NCBI GenBank assembly: GCA_025055765.1
Contig: JANWWS010000013.1
Location: 186,001-250,000 of the forward strand
DNA length: 64,000 nt
DNA from: Leptospiraceae bacterium
GTDB lineage: Bacteria > Spirochaetota > Leptospiria > Turneriellales > Turneriellaceae
Reading direction: 5' to 3'
Translations under genes and position numbers: made by a program
In this document: one piece after another, positions 9,958-17,852 of the stretch
Position numbering within the stretch: position 1 is the first letter of the stretch
Layout of the letters: every line of letters starts with the position of its first letter
The notes under the pieces: generated by a model
The model's database searches: none
The model's input: the letters and a program-made list of their open reading frames with translations, nothing else
Told to the model about the DNA's origin: nothing

Positions 9958-10204
9958 GTTTTATAGGTAAATTTCCCTCCTCTTCACCGGGAGTTAGGAA
10001 TCCTTCCAAGTTAACTGGCCATCCCCTCCACACCTAGGTGCTCATGTAGTTGGCCATCCTCGTGGCCCCCCTCGTAAAACGCCAGGGTGAAGGGAAAGAG
10101 GATGAGAATTACGTCAAGAAATTTTGTATTTTTTGTTGACAAAAAGCCACGCTTTTGACAACTTTTTCTAGAATCTGTCTAAATTACCTAGAAAAGGAGT
10201 TTCT
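9958..10204. other. Intergenic region with peroxidase promoter
   Basis: Divergent gap of 247 bases. Near recR there is an imperfect direct repeat of TGGCCATCC (around 10018 and 10062) and a short CACCTAGGTG palindrome. The right third carries the promoter and CTAG elements described separately. I see no small gene or structured RNA. Confidence 0.5.
10155..10195 (+). promoter_or_regulatory. Putative promoter with paired TTTTCTAG elements for the di-haem peroxidase gene
   Basis: A -35 box TTGACA lies at 10155-10160 with a -10-like TCTAAA/CTAAAT at 10178-10184 (17-18 base spacer). TTTTCTAG (10164-10171) lies between the boxes and its inverse CTAGAAAA (10188-10195) follows, just before the GGAG ribosome site. 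The same octamer occurs twice at the diiron gene promoter near 13 kb. The inverted pair suggests an operator for a dimeric repressor; the regulator is unknown. Confidence 0.5.
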
Positions 10205-11182
10205 ATGAAAAAGTTGATTTTAGCTTTATTACCTCTTATGCTCGCTTCCTGGTTCTGTGGTACGGATAAAAAGGCCAAGGAATTACAAGCCAAAGCTTTG
10301 TCTGTTTTTGGTCGGCTCCCCGACAAAATGCCTGGCTCCGAAAATGATACCCCAGAGCGCATTGAGCTTGGAAAAAAACTCTATTTTGACACAAGGCTTT
10401 CCATAAACGACAGTCAGTCATGCAACAGCTGCCACCAACTAGAAGGAAAAAAGGCTGGAGTAGACAACAACCCCACTTCTGCGGGGGCCAAAGGCACCTT
10501 AGGAGAGCGTAATTCCCCCACTGTCTTGAATGCGGGTTTCCACATAGCCCAGTTTTGGGATGGCCGTGCCAAGGATCTTGTGGAACAGGCAAAGGCTCCT
10601 ATTTTAAACCCTGTGGAGATGGCCATGCCTAGCGAAAAAGCTGTTGTGGATAAGCTATCAAAAATTCCTGAGTACCCACCACTTTTTGCTAAAGCCTTCC
10701 CTGGCGAAAAAAATCCGCTAACCTACCATAATATTGCGGAGGCCATTGCATCTTTTGAGCGTACTCTTATCACAAAAGACCGCTTTGATGACTTTTTGGG
10801 AGGAGATCTCAAAGCCCTAAACAAAGAAGAACTGGAGGGGCTAGAACTCTTTCTAAATACGGGCTGCACCCAGTGCCACAATGGGATGCTTCTAGGTGGT
10901 AACAGCTATCGCAAAGTGGGTCAGGTTAATCCCTATGAAAACACCAAAGATCTAGGCCGTTACAATGTTACCAAAAATGAAGCTGACAAATACTTTTTTA
11001 AAGTCCCCTCTTTGCGCAATGTGGCACTAACAGCTCCTTACTTTCATGATGGACAAGTAAAGACCCTGGAAGAGGCGGTTAAGAAAATGGCCTTCTTGCA
11101 GTTAGGTGTACAACTTGAAGAGGAAAAAGTAAAAAAGATTGTGGCCTTCTTAAAAACACTAAGCGATAAAAGCCGTCTTTAA
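10205..11182 (+). CDS. Di-haem cytochrome c peroxidase (BCCP/MauG family)
   Basis: 325 residues. Two c-type haem motifs, C73-N-S-C-H77 and C221-T-Q-C-H225, are typical of bacterial di-haem peroxidases that reduce hydrogen peroxide in the periplasm with electrons from a cytochrome c or small redox protein. The N-terminus is a signal peptide; a Cys18 (Trp-Phe-Cys) could be a weak lipidation site. A clear AAAAGGAG ribosome site precedes the ATG. The promoter shares an unusual element with the diiron gene at 13060, which suggests joint control, perhaps by peroxide or iron status. A terminator follows inside the convergent gene. Confidence 0.93.
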   Translation: MKKLILALLPLMLASWFCGTDKKAKELQAKALSVFGRLPDKMPGSENDTPERIELGKKLYFDTRLSINDSQSCNSCHQLEGKKAGVDNNPTSAGAKGTLGERNSPTVLNAGFHIAQFWDGRAKDLVEQAKAPILNPVEMAMPSEKAVVDKLSKIPEYPPLFAKAFPGEKNPLTYHNIAEAIASFERTLITKDRFDDFLGGDLKALNKEELEGLELFLNTGCTQCHNGMLLGGNSYRKVGQVNPYENTKDLGRYNVTKNEADKYFFKVPSLRNVALTAPYFHDGQVKTLEEAVKKMAFLQLGVQLEEEKVKKIVAFLKTLSDKSRL

Positions 11183-11733
11183 TTTTCAGGGGAGGATTTC
11201 TCCCCTGAAAAAAACTTCTCGATCTGCAGAAGGATATCCTCAATTTCTGCCATTTTACCCAAGCCTTCATCACCACAGACAGCCATCCCACTTTGGGGCT
11301 CCAAAATACGATAACCATATTCCCGTAAAATAGTCAGGTTGCGCTGGGTAGCTTTATGGCTATACATATACGGATTCATAGCGGGGGCGAGCCAGCGCTC
11401 GCCAGGGAAAGATAGTAAGGTAGCTGTGACGATGTCATCTGCTCTTCCTTGAGCAGCCCGGGCAATGAGATCCGCCGTGGCAGGAGCAATGAGGTATAAG
11501 GAAATATCCCGCCTAAGTTCAATATGGGGCATACCACTTTCGCTGTCTTTTTCTGTGTAGACCCTTTGCCCAGAAAGAGCTTCAAAGAGCACCGGGTGAA
11601 TCCATTTTTCTGCCGTACGGGTCATCAAGACCCGCACAAGGTATCCCCTTTTGGTGAGCTCTCTAACCAGCTCGCAACTGCGGTATATGGCAATGGAGGC
11701 AGAAACACCTAGCAAGATAGACCCCTTTTTCAT
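11179..11733 (-). CDS. coaC: Flavoprotein, phosphopantothenoylcysteine decarboxylase (CoaC-type)
   Basis: 184 residues, matching the CoaC half of CoaBC. It has the N-terminal Gly-Val-Ser-Ala-Ser-Ile-Ala FMN-binding segment, the PAMN-x-x-M motif near 117-122 and the CGDEGLGKMAE substrate-recognition clamp with the reductant Cys. The reaction decarboxylates 4'-phospho-N-pantothenoylcysteine on the way to coenzyme A. The CoaB synthetase half is not fused or adjacent, so it must be encoded elsewhere. It overlaps the upstream PLC-like gene by 4 bases (ATGA) and the peroxidase stop by 4 bases. Confidence 0.85.
   Translation of the reverse strand: MKKGSILLGVSASIAIYRSCELVRELTKRGYLVRVLMTRTAEKWIHPVLFEALSGQRVYTEKDSESGMPHIELRRDISLYLIAPATADLIARAAQGRADDIVTATLLSFPGERWLAPAMNPYMYSHKATQRNLTILREYGYRILEPQSGMAVCGDEGLGKMAEIEDILLQIEKFFSGEKSSPEN
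11183..11211 (+). terminator. Rho-independent terminator of the peroxidase gene
   Basis: Twelve-base perfect stem (TTTTCAGGGGAG pairing with CTCCCCTGAAAA) and 5-base loop directly after the TAA. It lies wholly inside the 3' coding end of the convergent CoaC-like gene. The A/T-rich arms make it potentially active in both directions. Confidence 0.75.
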
Positions 11734-12872
11734 ATAGCCAAGAGCTCAAAATTGCCATTTAGAGGTAACGGATCAAAATATCGCATGGAACTATTGGAAA
11801 TCCCTACCCTTCCATTGTTTAAAGAAGGACCCGAGAGAATCCTCTTAACACGATTTGCTTTTTCACCGCGCCAATGCCAGTAGAGGGCTCTGACATAACG
11901 GCAAGAACGGGCAAGTACCCTTTTTGACAGGCTTTTTACCACAAGGGAACGACGCTGGTTACTTACAGGATCGCGGTAGTAGCAAAGCTTGGTTATATCA
12001 AGGGCATTAGGCCAGTATTTCAGATAATCCGTATAGCGAGAACAGGGATAATAAAGCGCCGTGTACTCACCCCAGGCATCTCTCTGATGCCGGTTTACCC
12101 AAAAGCAGAGTCGGGCGACAACCGAATTTTGAAAAAATTGGTTGAAAATATATTGCTTGCGAAAAGACCGGCGCACCACTGCTGAGAGAGGATCTTTTTT
12201 GAGAGAGTGGCGGTAGGGATGAAAAAACTTGGTCTCTTGGGGTTCGTTTTTATCCCCATAGGCTAGGCGTAGAGCTAGGGTATAAAAAAACACAACTAAA
12301 CGAAAAGACTTGGAAGATAACCTGACTTTCCTCGGAAAAGCATAGTCTCTAAGACTTAAACCCTCTTGTTCTAAAAGCCATAAATCCAAGAGAGACTCGA
12401 GAACCCGATGGCGAGTTTCGCTTTCTTTCTTTAGCTTTCTATTGGAGTCGTAATAATTACCCGCAAAATAATATACGGGGGGGTGTAGCAGGGTATCTAG
12501 AGCAACATGGGTGAGATAGCCCATGGCAAAGGCAAGTAACATATCCTTTTGCCTTTGCGTTAAGATATGCCCAAGCTGGCTTTCTAATTCACCTTTTCTA
12601 AGAATCTCCGCCATTGCATAGACGCAGGCCATGGTATGCTGACCCTCCGTGCCATGAAGAGCATCCCCCCACTTGGAGCCACGTAATCCCCCCTTTTTTT
12701 CCCAGACTAGCGGTATGTCATAAAAGAAAATATCAGGACTTGCCGCGCCCAAAAGAAAAGCTTCCTTGTTACTTTGCAATAAGTTGGCGATATCTTGCCC
12801 TTTGTCGCCACAAGACCCAAAGTAGGCCAAGGTTTTCTCGGCGAGCAACATATGGGTTACTTCCTTGGGCAT
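11730..12872 (-). CDS. Zinc-dependent phospholipase C-like protein
   Basis: 380 residues. The N-terminal half has the pattern of the zinc-dependent PLC/S1-P1 nuclease-like fold: THMLLAEK, LLGAASPDIFFYD, DALHGTEGQHT and MGYLTHVALDTLLHP, giving spaced His and Asp ligands. There is no signal peptide. Many bacteria carry this cytoplasmic version without a known substrate, so hydrolysis of phospholipid is inferred from fold only. No Shine-Dalgarno is visible; TTGTCG at 12908 and TAGACT at 12884-12879 could be -35 and -10 boxes that place the start codon at or next to the transcription start. Confidence 0.72.
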   Translation of the reverse strand: MPKEVTHMLLAEKTLAYFGSCGDKGQDIANLLQSNKEAFLLGAASPDIFFYDIPLVWEKKGGLRGSKWGDALHGTEGQHTMACVYAMAEILRKGELESQLGHILTQRQKDMLLAFAMGYLTHVALDTLLHPPVYYFAGNYYDSNRKLKKESETRHRVLESLLDLWLLEQEGLSLRDYAFPRKVRLSSKSFRLVVFFYTLALRLAYGDKNEPQETKFFHPYRHSLKKDPLSAVVRRSFRKQYIFNQFFQNSVVARLCFWVNRHQRDAWGEYTALYYPCSRYTDYLKYWPNALDITKLCYYRDPVSNQRRSLVVKSLSKRVLARSCRYVRALYWHWRGEKANRVKRILSGPSLNNGRVGISNSSMRYFDPLPLNGNFELLAI

Positions 12873-12982
12873 ATCTGTAGTCTACGAAAAGTAAAGCTAG
12901 TTCGACAAAATTTATCTCTCACTTTTTTGGCACCCCAATTTTATCCTTGCACCCCCTTGGGCATAAAAAATTAATTTTTTTG

Positions 12983-13011
12983 TTGACAAATCCGACATTT
13001 TCTAGTACTAA
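12983..13011 (+). promoter_or_regulatory. Putative sigma-70 promoter of the diiron protein gene
   Basis: TTGACA (12983-12988), 17 bases, TACTAA (13006-13011). A TTTTCTAG octamer (12998-13005) lies between the boxes, exactly as in the peroxidase promoter. Confidence 0.6.
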
Positions 13012-13043
13012 ACTATTTTAGTAAAAATAGTTTTCTAGGAAAA
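13011..13043 (+). promoter_or_regulatory. Inverted repeat and second TTTTCTAG element in the diiron gene leader
   Basis: AACTATTTT (13011-13019) and AAAATAGTT (13024-13032) form a perfect 9-base inverted repeat around the expected transcription start. It is followed by TTTTCTAGGAAAA (13031-13043), a near-palindrome next to the AGGAGGAGG ribosome site. Likely operators; the regulator is unknown. Confidence 0.5.
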
Positions 13044-13059
13044 CTAGGAGGAGGTATGT

Positions 13060-14199
13060 ATGAATCTAGCAGATGAGGCCATTGGCACTTTTGAGAGATT
13101 GGGAGATCTCGCAGAGATGATAGGGCGCAACCCCAAGGTGGCTCTTGAACTTGCCCCTTCAGCCCTGCGTGGTTATATCTTGAAAGAGGGAGAGAAAAAC
13201 ACCTTTTCTTTGAATTCCCCCCACAAAACGCTTTACGATTGGACTTATGCCAACGAGGGAAATCCAGCTTTTCGGGAACTTTACCATAGGGCTTACAAGG
13301 GGCAATGGAGTGCACAGGATCTGCCCTGGGAGACTTCGGTAGATCCGGAAGACCTAAAGGAACGCTACATCCTACCCGAAAAGCTAAGCCCAATCTACAA
13401 CACACCACTCATGAGCAAGGATCCCAAAGATAACGCTCGGCTTATGCACGATGTCCTTGGTTTTTTGCTCTCGCAATTCCTTCACGGGGAACAGGGCGCG
13501 CTTTACGCGGCAGCCTTTACCGTAGAGGCTACTCCCTGGTTTGGCGCAAAACTCTATGGGGCAACACAAGTTATGGATGAGGGACGACATGTAGAAGTCT
13601 TTAGTAAATACATTCGGGAAAAGTTGCAAAGGCTTTATCCCGTTAACGACAACCTCTTTGTCGTTTTGCATGCCCTCCACCAAAGTCCCGACTGGGACAT
13701 TAAATTCCTCGGTATGCAAATTATGATTGAAGGTCTTGCTCTAGGAGCCTTTGGGCTTTTTTACAAGTTTACCAAGGAACCTCTCCTGAAAGAGCTTTTA
13801 AGACTTGTTATTTCGGATGAAGCACGTCATGTGCACTATGGCGTCGAGGCATTACGGGATTACTATACAAAAGAAGTAAGCGAAACTTTGCGACGAGAAC
13901 GGGAAGATTGGGCCTATGAAATCGCCGTGATGCTGCGCAATCGCTTCCTTTTTTATGAAATTCGTGATAAATATTTTGCTGGCCGCATTAGCCGCAAAGG
14001 ATGGGAAAAAATGATTTTAGAGTCGGAAATTATGCGAGAGTTCCGCAGAGTGCTTTTTAGCCGACTCATCCCCAACCTAAAGGCAATTGGACTTTTGACA
14101 GATCGCATTAGACCAAAGTATGAACAACTTGGCGTCATTGAATTTGAACATATGAAAAGTGCCGACCGCTTAAGCTTAGCCGAACTTTTAGCTGCTTAA
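13060..14199 (+). CDS. Ferritin-like diiron-carboxylate protein
   Basis: 379 residues. The four-helix diiron pattern is clear: Glu144 (HGEQ), Glu174-x-x-His177 (DEGRH), Glu224 (MIEG) and Glu254-x-x-His257 (DEARH), as in acyl-ACP desaturases, R2 proteins and AurF-like N-oxygenases. Such proteins activate oxygen or peroxide for oxidation of an organic substrate, or act as oxidases; the substrate here is not known. The gene stands alone with its own promoter and terminator. A strong GGAGGAGG site precedes ATG 13060. Sharing of the CTAG element with the peroxidase promoter points to an oxidant- or iron-linked regulon. Confidence 0.82.
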   Translation: MNLADEAIGTFERLGDLAEMIGRNPKVALELAPSALRGYILKEGEKNTFSLNSPHKTLYDWTYANEGNPAFRELYHRAYKGQWSAQDLPWETSVDPEDLKERYILPEKLSPIYNTPLMSKDPKDNARLMHDVLGFLLSQFLHGEQGALYAAAFTVEATPWFGAKLYGATQVMDEGRHVEVFSKYIREKLQRLYPVNDNLFVVLHALHQSPDWDIKFLGMQIMIEGLALGAFGLFYKFTKEPLLKELLRLVISDEARHVHYGVEALRDYYTKEVSETLRREREDWAYEIAVMLRNRFLFYEIRDKYFAGRISRKGWEKMILESEIMREFRRVLFSRLIPNLKAIGLLTDRIRPKYEQLGVIEFEHMKSADRLSLAELLAA

Positions 14200-14219
14200 A
14201 AGGGGACATCTGTCCCCTT
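14200..14219 (+). terminator. Rho-independent terminator after the diiron gene
   Basis: AAGGGGACA pairs with TGTCCCCTT immediately after the stop codon, followed by CTTTTCTTT. Confidence 0.7.
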
Positions 14220-14266
14220 CTTTTCTTTGCATTGACGGCCTATCTTAGACCTATGGCCTGCCTATT

Positions 14267-15361
14267 ATGTACGAGAATCGGATACACAACTTTAGCGCTG
14301 GTCCTGCTGTTTTACCCCTGCCTGTCTTAAAAAAAGCCCGCGAGGAGTTCTTAAGCTTAAATGGCATAGGAATGTCTGTCCTTGAGATTTCCCACCGCTC
14401 TCGTGAATTTGAAGAAATTTTACACAAAGCAGAACAAAATCTCCGCCAGCTGCTTTCGGTAAACAATGATTATGCCATCTTATTCTTGCAGGGTGGGGCC
14501 TCCTTACAATTTTCCATGGTACCCATGAACCTTCATATACCAGGAAAATCGGTAGACCTGCTACAAACAGGTATGTGGACCCAAAAGGCCCAGAAAGAAA
14601 TAGAAAAAATCTGCCCCGTGCGACTTGCAGCCTCCACAGAAAAAGAAAATTTCCTGAGACTTCCAACAAAAGATGAAATTAGCTTAAGTAAAGATGCCGC
14701 CTTTGTGTACATGTGTTCAAATAATACTATTTTTGGTACCCAATGGAAGTGGTTTCCGGAGACGGGAGAAATCCCCCTTGTAGCCGATATGTCCTCGGAT
14801 ATTTTAAGTCGCAAAATTGATGTTCAAAAATTTGGCCTTATTTTTGCCGGAGCCCAGAAAAATTTAGGCCCGGCTGGAGTAACCGTTGTCATTATCCGAA
14901 AAGATCTCGCTGAGCGGGCCGATAGGAATCTTCCCACTATGCTGCAATACCGTACCCACATAAAAGAAAACTCCCTGTACAACACCCCCCCCACGTTTGG
15001 CATCTACATGATTGCCCTAGTCACCGAGTGGGTACAAAACTTGGGAGGACTTGAAGCCATAGAAAAGCGCAACGAGGAAAAAGCAGCTATTTTATACCGA
15101 GAAATTGATCAAAATCCACTTTTTTATGCCCCTGTAAAAAAAGAAGACCGCTCTCTCATGAATGTGGTTTTTCGCATTAAAGATAATAACGAAGAACTGG
15201 AAAAGAAATTTGTACAAGAAGCAGAAAAAGCAGGTCTCTCAGGCCTCAAGGGACACCGCAGTGTAGGTGGCTTAAGAGCATCGATATATAATGCGTGTGA
15301 AAAGTCCTCTGTCGAGGCCCTCGTAAATTTTATGCAAGACTTTAGTCGCCGCTACGGCTAG
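14267..15361 (+). CDS. serC: Phosphoserine aminotransferase
   Basis: 364 residues, the full SerC length. It starts with the family sequence NFSAGPAVLPLPVL, has EISHRSREFEEI near 43-54 and the PLP lysine Lys198 in GAQKNLGPAG. The enzyme converts 3-phosphohydroxypyruvate and glutamate to phosphoserine (serine synthesis; also acts in the PLP route). No Shine-Dalgarno precedes the ATG; TTGACG lies 35 bases upstream (14232), one of the leaderless candidates. Its 3' end overlaps the convergent kinase gene by 20 bases. Confidence 0.95.
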   Translation: MYENRIHNFSAGPAVLPLPVLKKAREEFLSLNGIGMSVLEISHRSREFEEILHKAEQNLRQLLSVNNDYAILFLQGGASLQFSMVPMNLHIPGKSVDLLQTGMWTQKAQKEIEKICPVRLAASTEKENFLRLPTKDEISLSKDAAFVYMCSNNTIFGTQWKWFPETGEIPLVADMSSDILSRKIDVQKFGLIFAGAQKNLGPAGVTVVIIRKDLAERADRNLPTMLQYRTHIKENSLYNTPPTFGIYMIALVTEWVQNLGGLEAIEKRNEEKAAILYREIDQNPLFYAPVKKEDRSLMNVVFRIKDNNEELEKKFVQEAEKAGLSGLKGHRSVGGLRASIYNACEKSSVEALVNFMQDFSRRYG

Positions 15362-16565
15362 AATGCTCGAAAGGGAAAAGCACCTCTGTCATAACTCTGG
15401 TGGTGGGACCCCCAGCCTCAAGAGAGTGCGTTGTCATATTTCTCACCTGAATTTGGCCATTATGGCGCTTAATTAAACGCTCTATCATGGTAAGCCCCAG
15501 CCCGAGCCCTGCCGTGAGCTCATACTCAGCAAAAGGATGATCCTGGACCTCTTGCAACTTAAAAAGGGCTTCAAACACTCTCTGCTGATATTCAGGCGGT
15601 ATACCCAAGACACCCCCAAACTCATGCGCCATATTTAATATGTAAAAACCATACTCCCTTTTACGGATAACCGGTATATAGATGACCGTGTCATTCGCAA
15701 AAGAAAACTTAAGGGCATTGATAAGAGCCTCTTGGTAAACCACGCGCAACACTTCCCTATCAGCTCTCACCTTTTGTCTGGGCAGCTCCATTTCACGAGT
15801 GATGATTAACTTAATACCTGCAAGAGAAGCTTTTTCAGCTACCGATGTTGCAAAGCTTTCCCATAAATCAAATACTTCCCTAAGCTCTATTTCATACACC
15901 TCTGGTGTACGATCTAAAATGCGCAAAAAATAATTCATAGCGTTAAAGGAACGGCTAGCTGCTCGTGAGGAATTTACAAATCCCAGGAAAACCTCTGGAG
16001 CAACCAAAAAACCATTCGCCAATTTTTCAGCTGATTTTTCCATGATTTCCGCCGCAGAAAGCACAGCTCCAAAACCACCGTGCTGCGCTAAATTGTCTCT
16101 TAGGCGTCTCACAATTTCTCGTACATCATCTAACTGTTGCAGACGAGTGATCGACTCCACCACCTGAAGGTGAGATTTTTTTTCTTCTTTTGGCAAATTG
16201 AGGATGGCTTGTTCTAATGCATGTTCTTGAAGCTTTTGGAGTGTTTCCTCAAGCTGTATTTCAATTTCATCAGCAAAAAGGACTTTATAAGCTCCCCCTT
16301 CGTAAGCAGAGCGAATCGCATGAATTCCCGATTTTTCAAGAACCATGATCCAGCGCCCAGGACAAATTCGAAGCAGCTCACGCGCTATCTGCTGGTCCAA
16401 GTCACTTTTGGTACCAAAAAAAAGAACAACATCCTGCAGCAAAAGGGAAGATAACGCCTTTGTGGCCAACTCAGGATCAACCACCACTATCTCAGAAAAA
16501 GGAATTTTCTTGTTGTAAAAATAGACCGGTATTTTCTTGCGCAAAAGAAATAGCCGTTGCTCCAT
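15342..16565 (-). CDS. Sensor histidine kinase-like protein with divergent N-terminal domain
   Basis: 407 residues, soluble. Residues 1-115 resemble a degenerate receiver or nucleotide-sensor fold without the acidic pocket. The middle helices (about 140-240) take the place of a DHp domain; no canonical His-Glu/Asp H-box is seen, the nearest His being His162 in AQHGGFG. The C-terminal HATPase has the N-box EALINALKFS and the GLGLGLTMIERLI G-box. It has an AGGGAAA ribosome site. It may phosphorylate a distant partner or act as an ATP-driven switch. No response regulator is adjacent. Confidence 0.78.
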   Translation of the reverse strand: MEQRLFLLRKKIPVYFYNKKIPFSEIVVVDPELATKALSSLLLQDVVLFFGTKSDLDQQIARELLRICPGRWIMVLEKSGIHAIRSAYEGGAYKVLFADEIEIQLEETLQKLQEHALEQAILNLPKEEKKSHLQVVESITRLQQLDDVREIVRRLRDNLAQHGGFGAVLSAAEIMEKSAEKLANGFLVAPEVFLGFVNSSRAASRSFNAMNYFLRILDRTPEVYEIELREVFDLWESFATSVAEKASLAGIKLIITREMELPRQKVRADREVLRVVYQEALINALKFSFANDTVIYIPVIRKREYGFYILNMAHEFGGVLGIPPEYQQRVFEALFKLQEVQDHPFAEYELTAGLGLGLTMIERLIKRHNGQIQVRNMTTHSLEAGGPTTRVMTEVLFPFEHSSRSGD

Positions 16566-16859
16566 TACTTGTTTCCCTTTACCCCATATAGAAAAAACTT
16601 TGTAAACCGCATTTTTTTAAAAAATACTTCAGGAATTTTGCCATATTACGAAAATAACCATAAGGGGAAAAAGAAAATTTTGCGACATGGGTAAAACAAA
16701 GAGCTAATTTCCCATAAGTTTAGATAACTTAATATAGTTTTTTCTAATATCAAATAGCTTGTTTCAGCAACACCCGACTAAAGCTCCGACAAGCTAAGCA
16801 AAGAGTGAGTCTGAAACAAGAGGTTTCAGGCCGCTTAAAAAGATTCAGGGAGGAATCTC
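16566..16859 (+). promoter_or_regulatory. flaB1 leader region with long-range inverted repeat
   Basis: 294 bases without a gene. CTTGTTTCAG (16758-16767) and CTGAAACAAG (16811-16820) form a perfect 10-base inverted repeat enclosing 43 bases, which contain a smaller AGCT/AGCT hairpin. A weak TATAGT lies near 16734. I see no convincing sigma-28 promoter. The last hairpin before the ATG is listed separately. Confidence 0.5.
16841..16858 (+). promoter_or_regulatory. Hairpin presenting the flaB1 Shine-Dalgarno (putative CsrA site)
   Basis: AGATTC and GAATCT form a perfect 6-base stem with AGGGAG in the loop; AGGGA fits the ANGGA core bound by CsrA. The ATG follows at 16860. CsrA is known to repress flagellin translation in Borrelia and other bacteria, so a translational switch is plausible. 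Confidence 0.6.
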
Positions 16860-17705
16860 ATGATCATAAATCACAATTTAAGCGCGATTAACTCACACCG
16901 GGTCCTGAAATTTCAGGACTGGGAAGTGGCCAAAAGTATGGAAAAACTCTCAAGCGGCATGCGCATCAACCGGGCTGGGGATGACGCATCAGGACTTGCT
17001 GTCTCAGAAAAAATGCGCACCCAAATTCGTGGCCTTCGTCAGGCCGAGCGCAACTCGGAAGATGGCATGAGTATGATCCAGACCACGGAGGGCTATCTCA
17101 ACGAGCTAGCCGCAATGCTGCAGAGAATCAGAGTATTGGCGGTGCAGTCATCGAACGGCATCTACACACCTGAGGATCGGCAGCTTATTCAAGTCGAGGT
17201 CTCTCAACTCATTGATGAAATCGACCGTATTGCATCCCAAGCAGAGTTTAACACAATGAAGCTCTTGCAAGGGGATTTCGCACGCACCTCACGTACTGCC
17301 TCTATGTGGTTCCACATTGGAGCAAATATGCACCAGAGGGAAAGGGTCTTTATTGCAACCATGACATCCATGGCACTGAACTTGCGTGACCCCATCGGCA
17401 ACATTATTAGCCTATCAACCCCAGGTAAAGCCAACTCTGTAATAGGCATTGTTGACCAGGCTCTCTACCTGCTCAACAAACAAAGAGCCAATTTAGGCGC
17501 CTACTACAACCGGCTGGAACATGCCTCGAAAGGTCTCATGAATGCCTACGAAAACATCCAGGCTTCCGAATCACGCATACGTGATGCCGATATGGCCGAA
17601 GAAATGACGAACTATACACGCAATCAAATCTTACTGCAAAGCGGCACCGCAATGTTGGCACAGGCTAACCTCAAGCCACAAAGCGTGTTGCAGCTCATAA
17701 GATAA
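16860..17705 (+). CDS. flaB1: Periplasmic flagellin core protein FlaB
   Basis: 281 residues. The N-terminal D0/D1 region ([14 protein letters not shown], then [21 protein letters not shown]) and C-terminal D0/D1 ([15 protein letters not shown], ending [17 protein letters not shown]) are those of flagellins, and the short middle part has the Ser-Met-Trp-Phe-His motif characteristic of spirochaete FlaB. It polymerises as the core of the periplasmic flagellar filament. The GGGAGGA ribosome site is in a hairpin loop, 5 bases before the ATG. A second flaB follows after a strong hairpin. The sequences are close, so they are paralogues from duplication. Confidence 0.97.
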   Translation: MIINHNLSAINSHRVLKFQDWEVAKSMEKLSSGMRINRAGDDASGLAVSEKMRTQIRGLRQAERNSEDGMSMIQTTEGYLNELAAMLQRIRVLAVQSSNGIYTPEDRQLIQVEVSQLIDEIDRIASQAEFNTMKLLQGDFARTSRTASMWFHIGANMHQRERVFIATMTSMALNLRDPIGNIISLSTPGKANSVIGIVDQALYLLNKQRANLGAYYNRLEHASKGLMNAYENIQASESRIRDADMAEEMTNYTRNQILLQSGTAMLAQANLKPQSVLQLIR

Positions 17706-17711
17706 AAAAAC

Positions 17712-17741
17712 ATAATCCCCTGTCATAGGACAGGGGATTAT
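17712..17741 (+). terminator. Intercistronic hairpin after flaB1
   Basis: A perfect 13-base stem (ATAATCCCCTGTC with GACAGGGGATTAT) and a 4-base loop. The T-run that would make it a plus-strand terminator is missing; instead an A-run precedes it. It may stabilise the flaB1 mRNA end, or terminate partially, setting the ratio of the two flagellins. Confidence 0.6.
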
Positions 17742-17787
17742 ACTATTGAAAACATAAAGGTAAGGCAGCTGGACCCATAGACCTCCA

Positions 17788-17829
17788 CGGCAGCTGCGTG
17801 AGGAGCTCAGGCTTCCTGCGCAGCTGCCG
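17788..17829 (+). promoter_or_regulatory. GC-rich leader hairpin before flaB2
   Basis: CGGCAGCTGCG (17788-17798) pairs perfectly with CGCAGCTGCCG (17819-17829); the inner AGGA/TCCT (17801-17804, 17814-17817) extends the stem and leaves a 9-base loop. A further GGCAGCTGG copy is at 17764. This is far more GC-rich than the surrounding gap. Confidence 0.6.
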
Positions 17830-17852
17830 GCTTGCCTGGTAGCTGACTTCAG

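Noticed and set aside
12925-12960. Sigma-54 promoter before the diiron gene (TGGCAC near 12930, TTGCA near 12947)
   Set aside because: The two boxes are too far apart; the TTGACA/TACTAA promoter downstream is better.
12614-13408. Frames opposite the PLC-like and diiron genes
   Set aside because: No motif and full overlap with real genes on the other strand.
16566-16859. Sigma-28 type promoter for the flagellin genes
   Set aside because: I looked for TAAA with GCCGATAA at proper spacing and did not find a convincing match.
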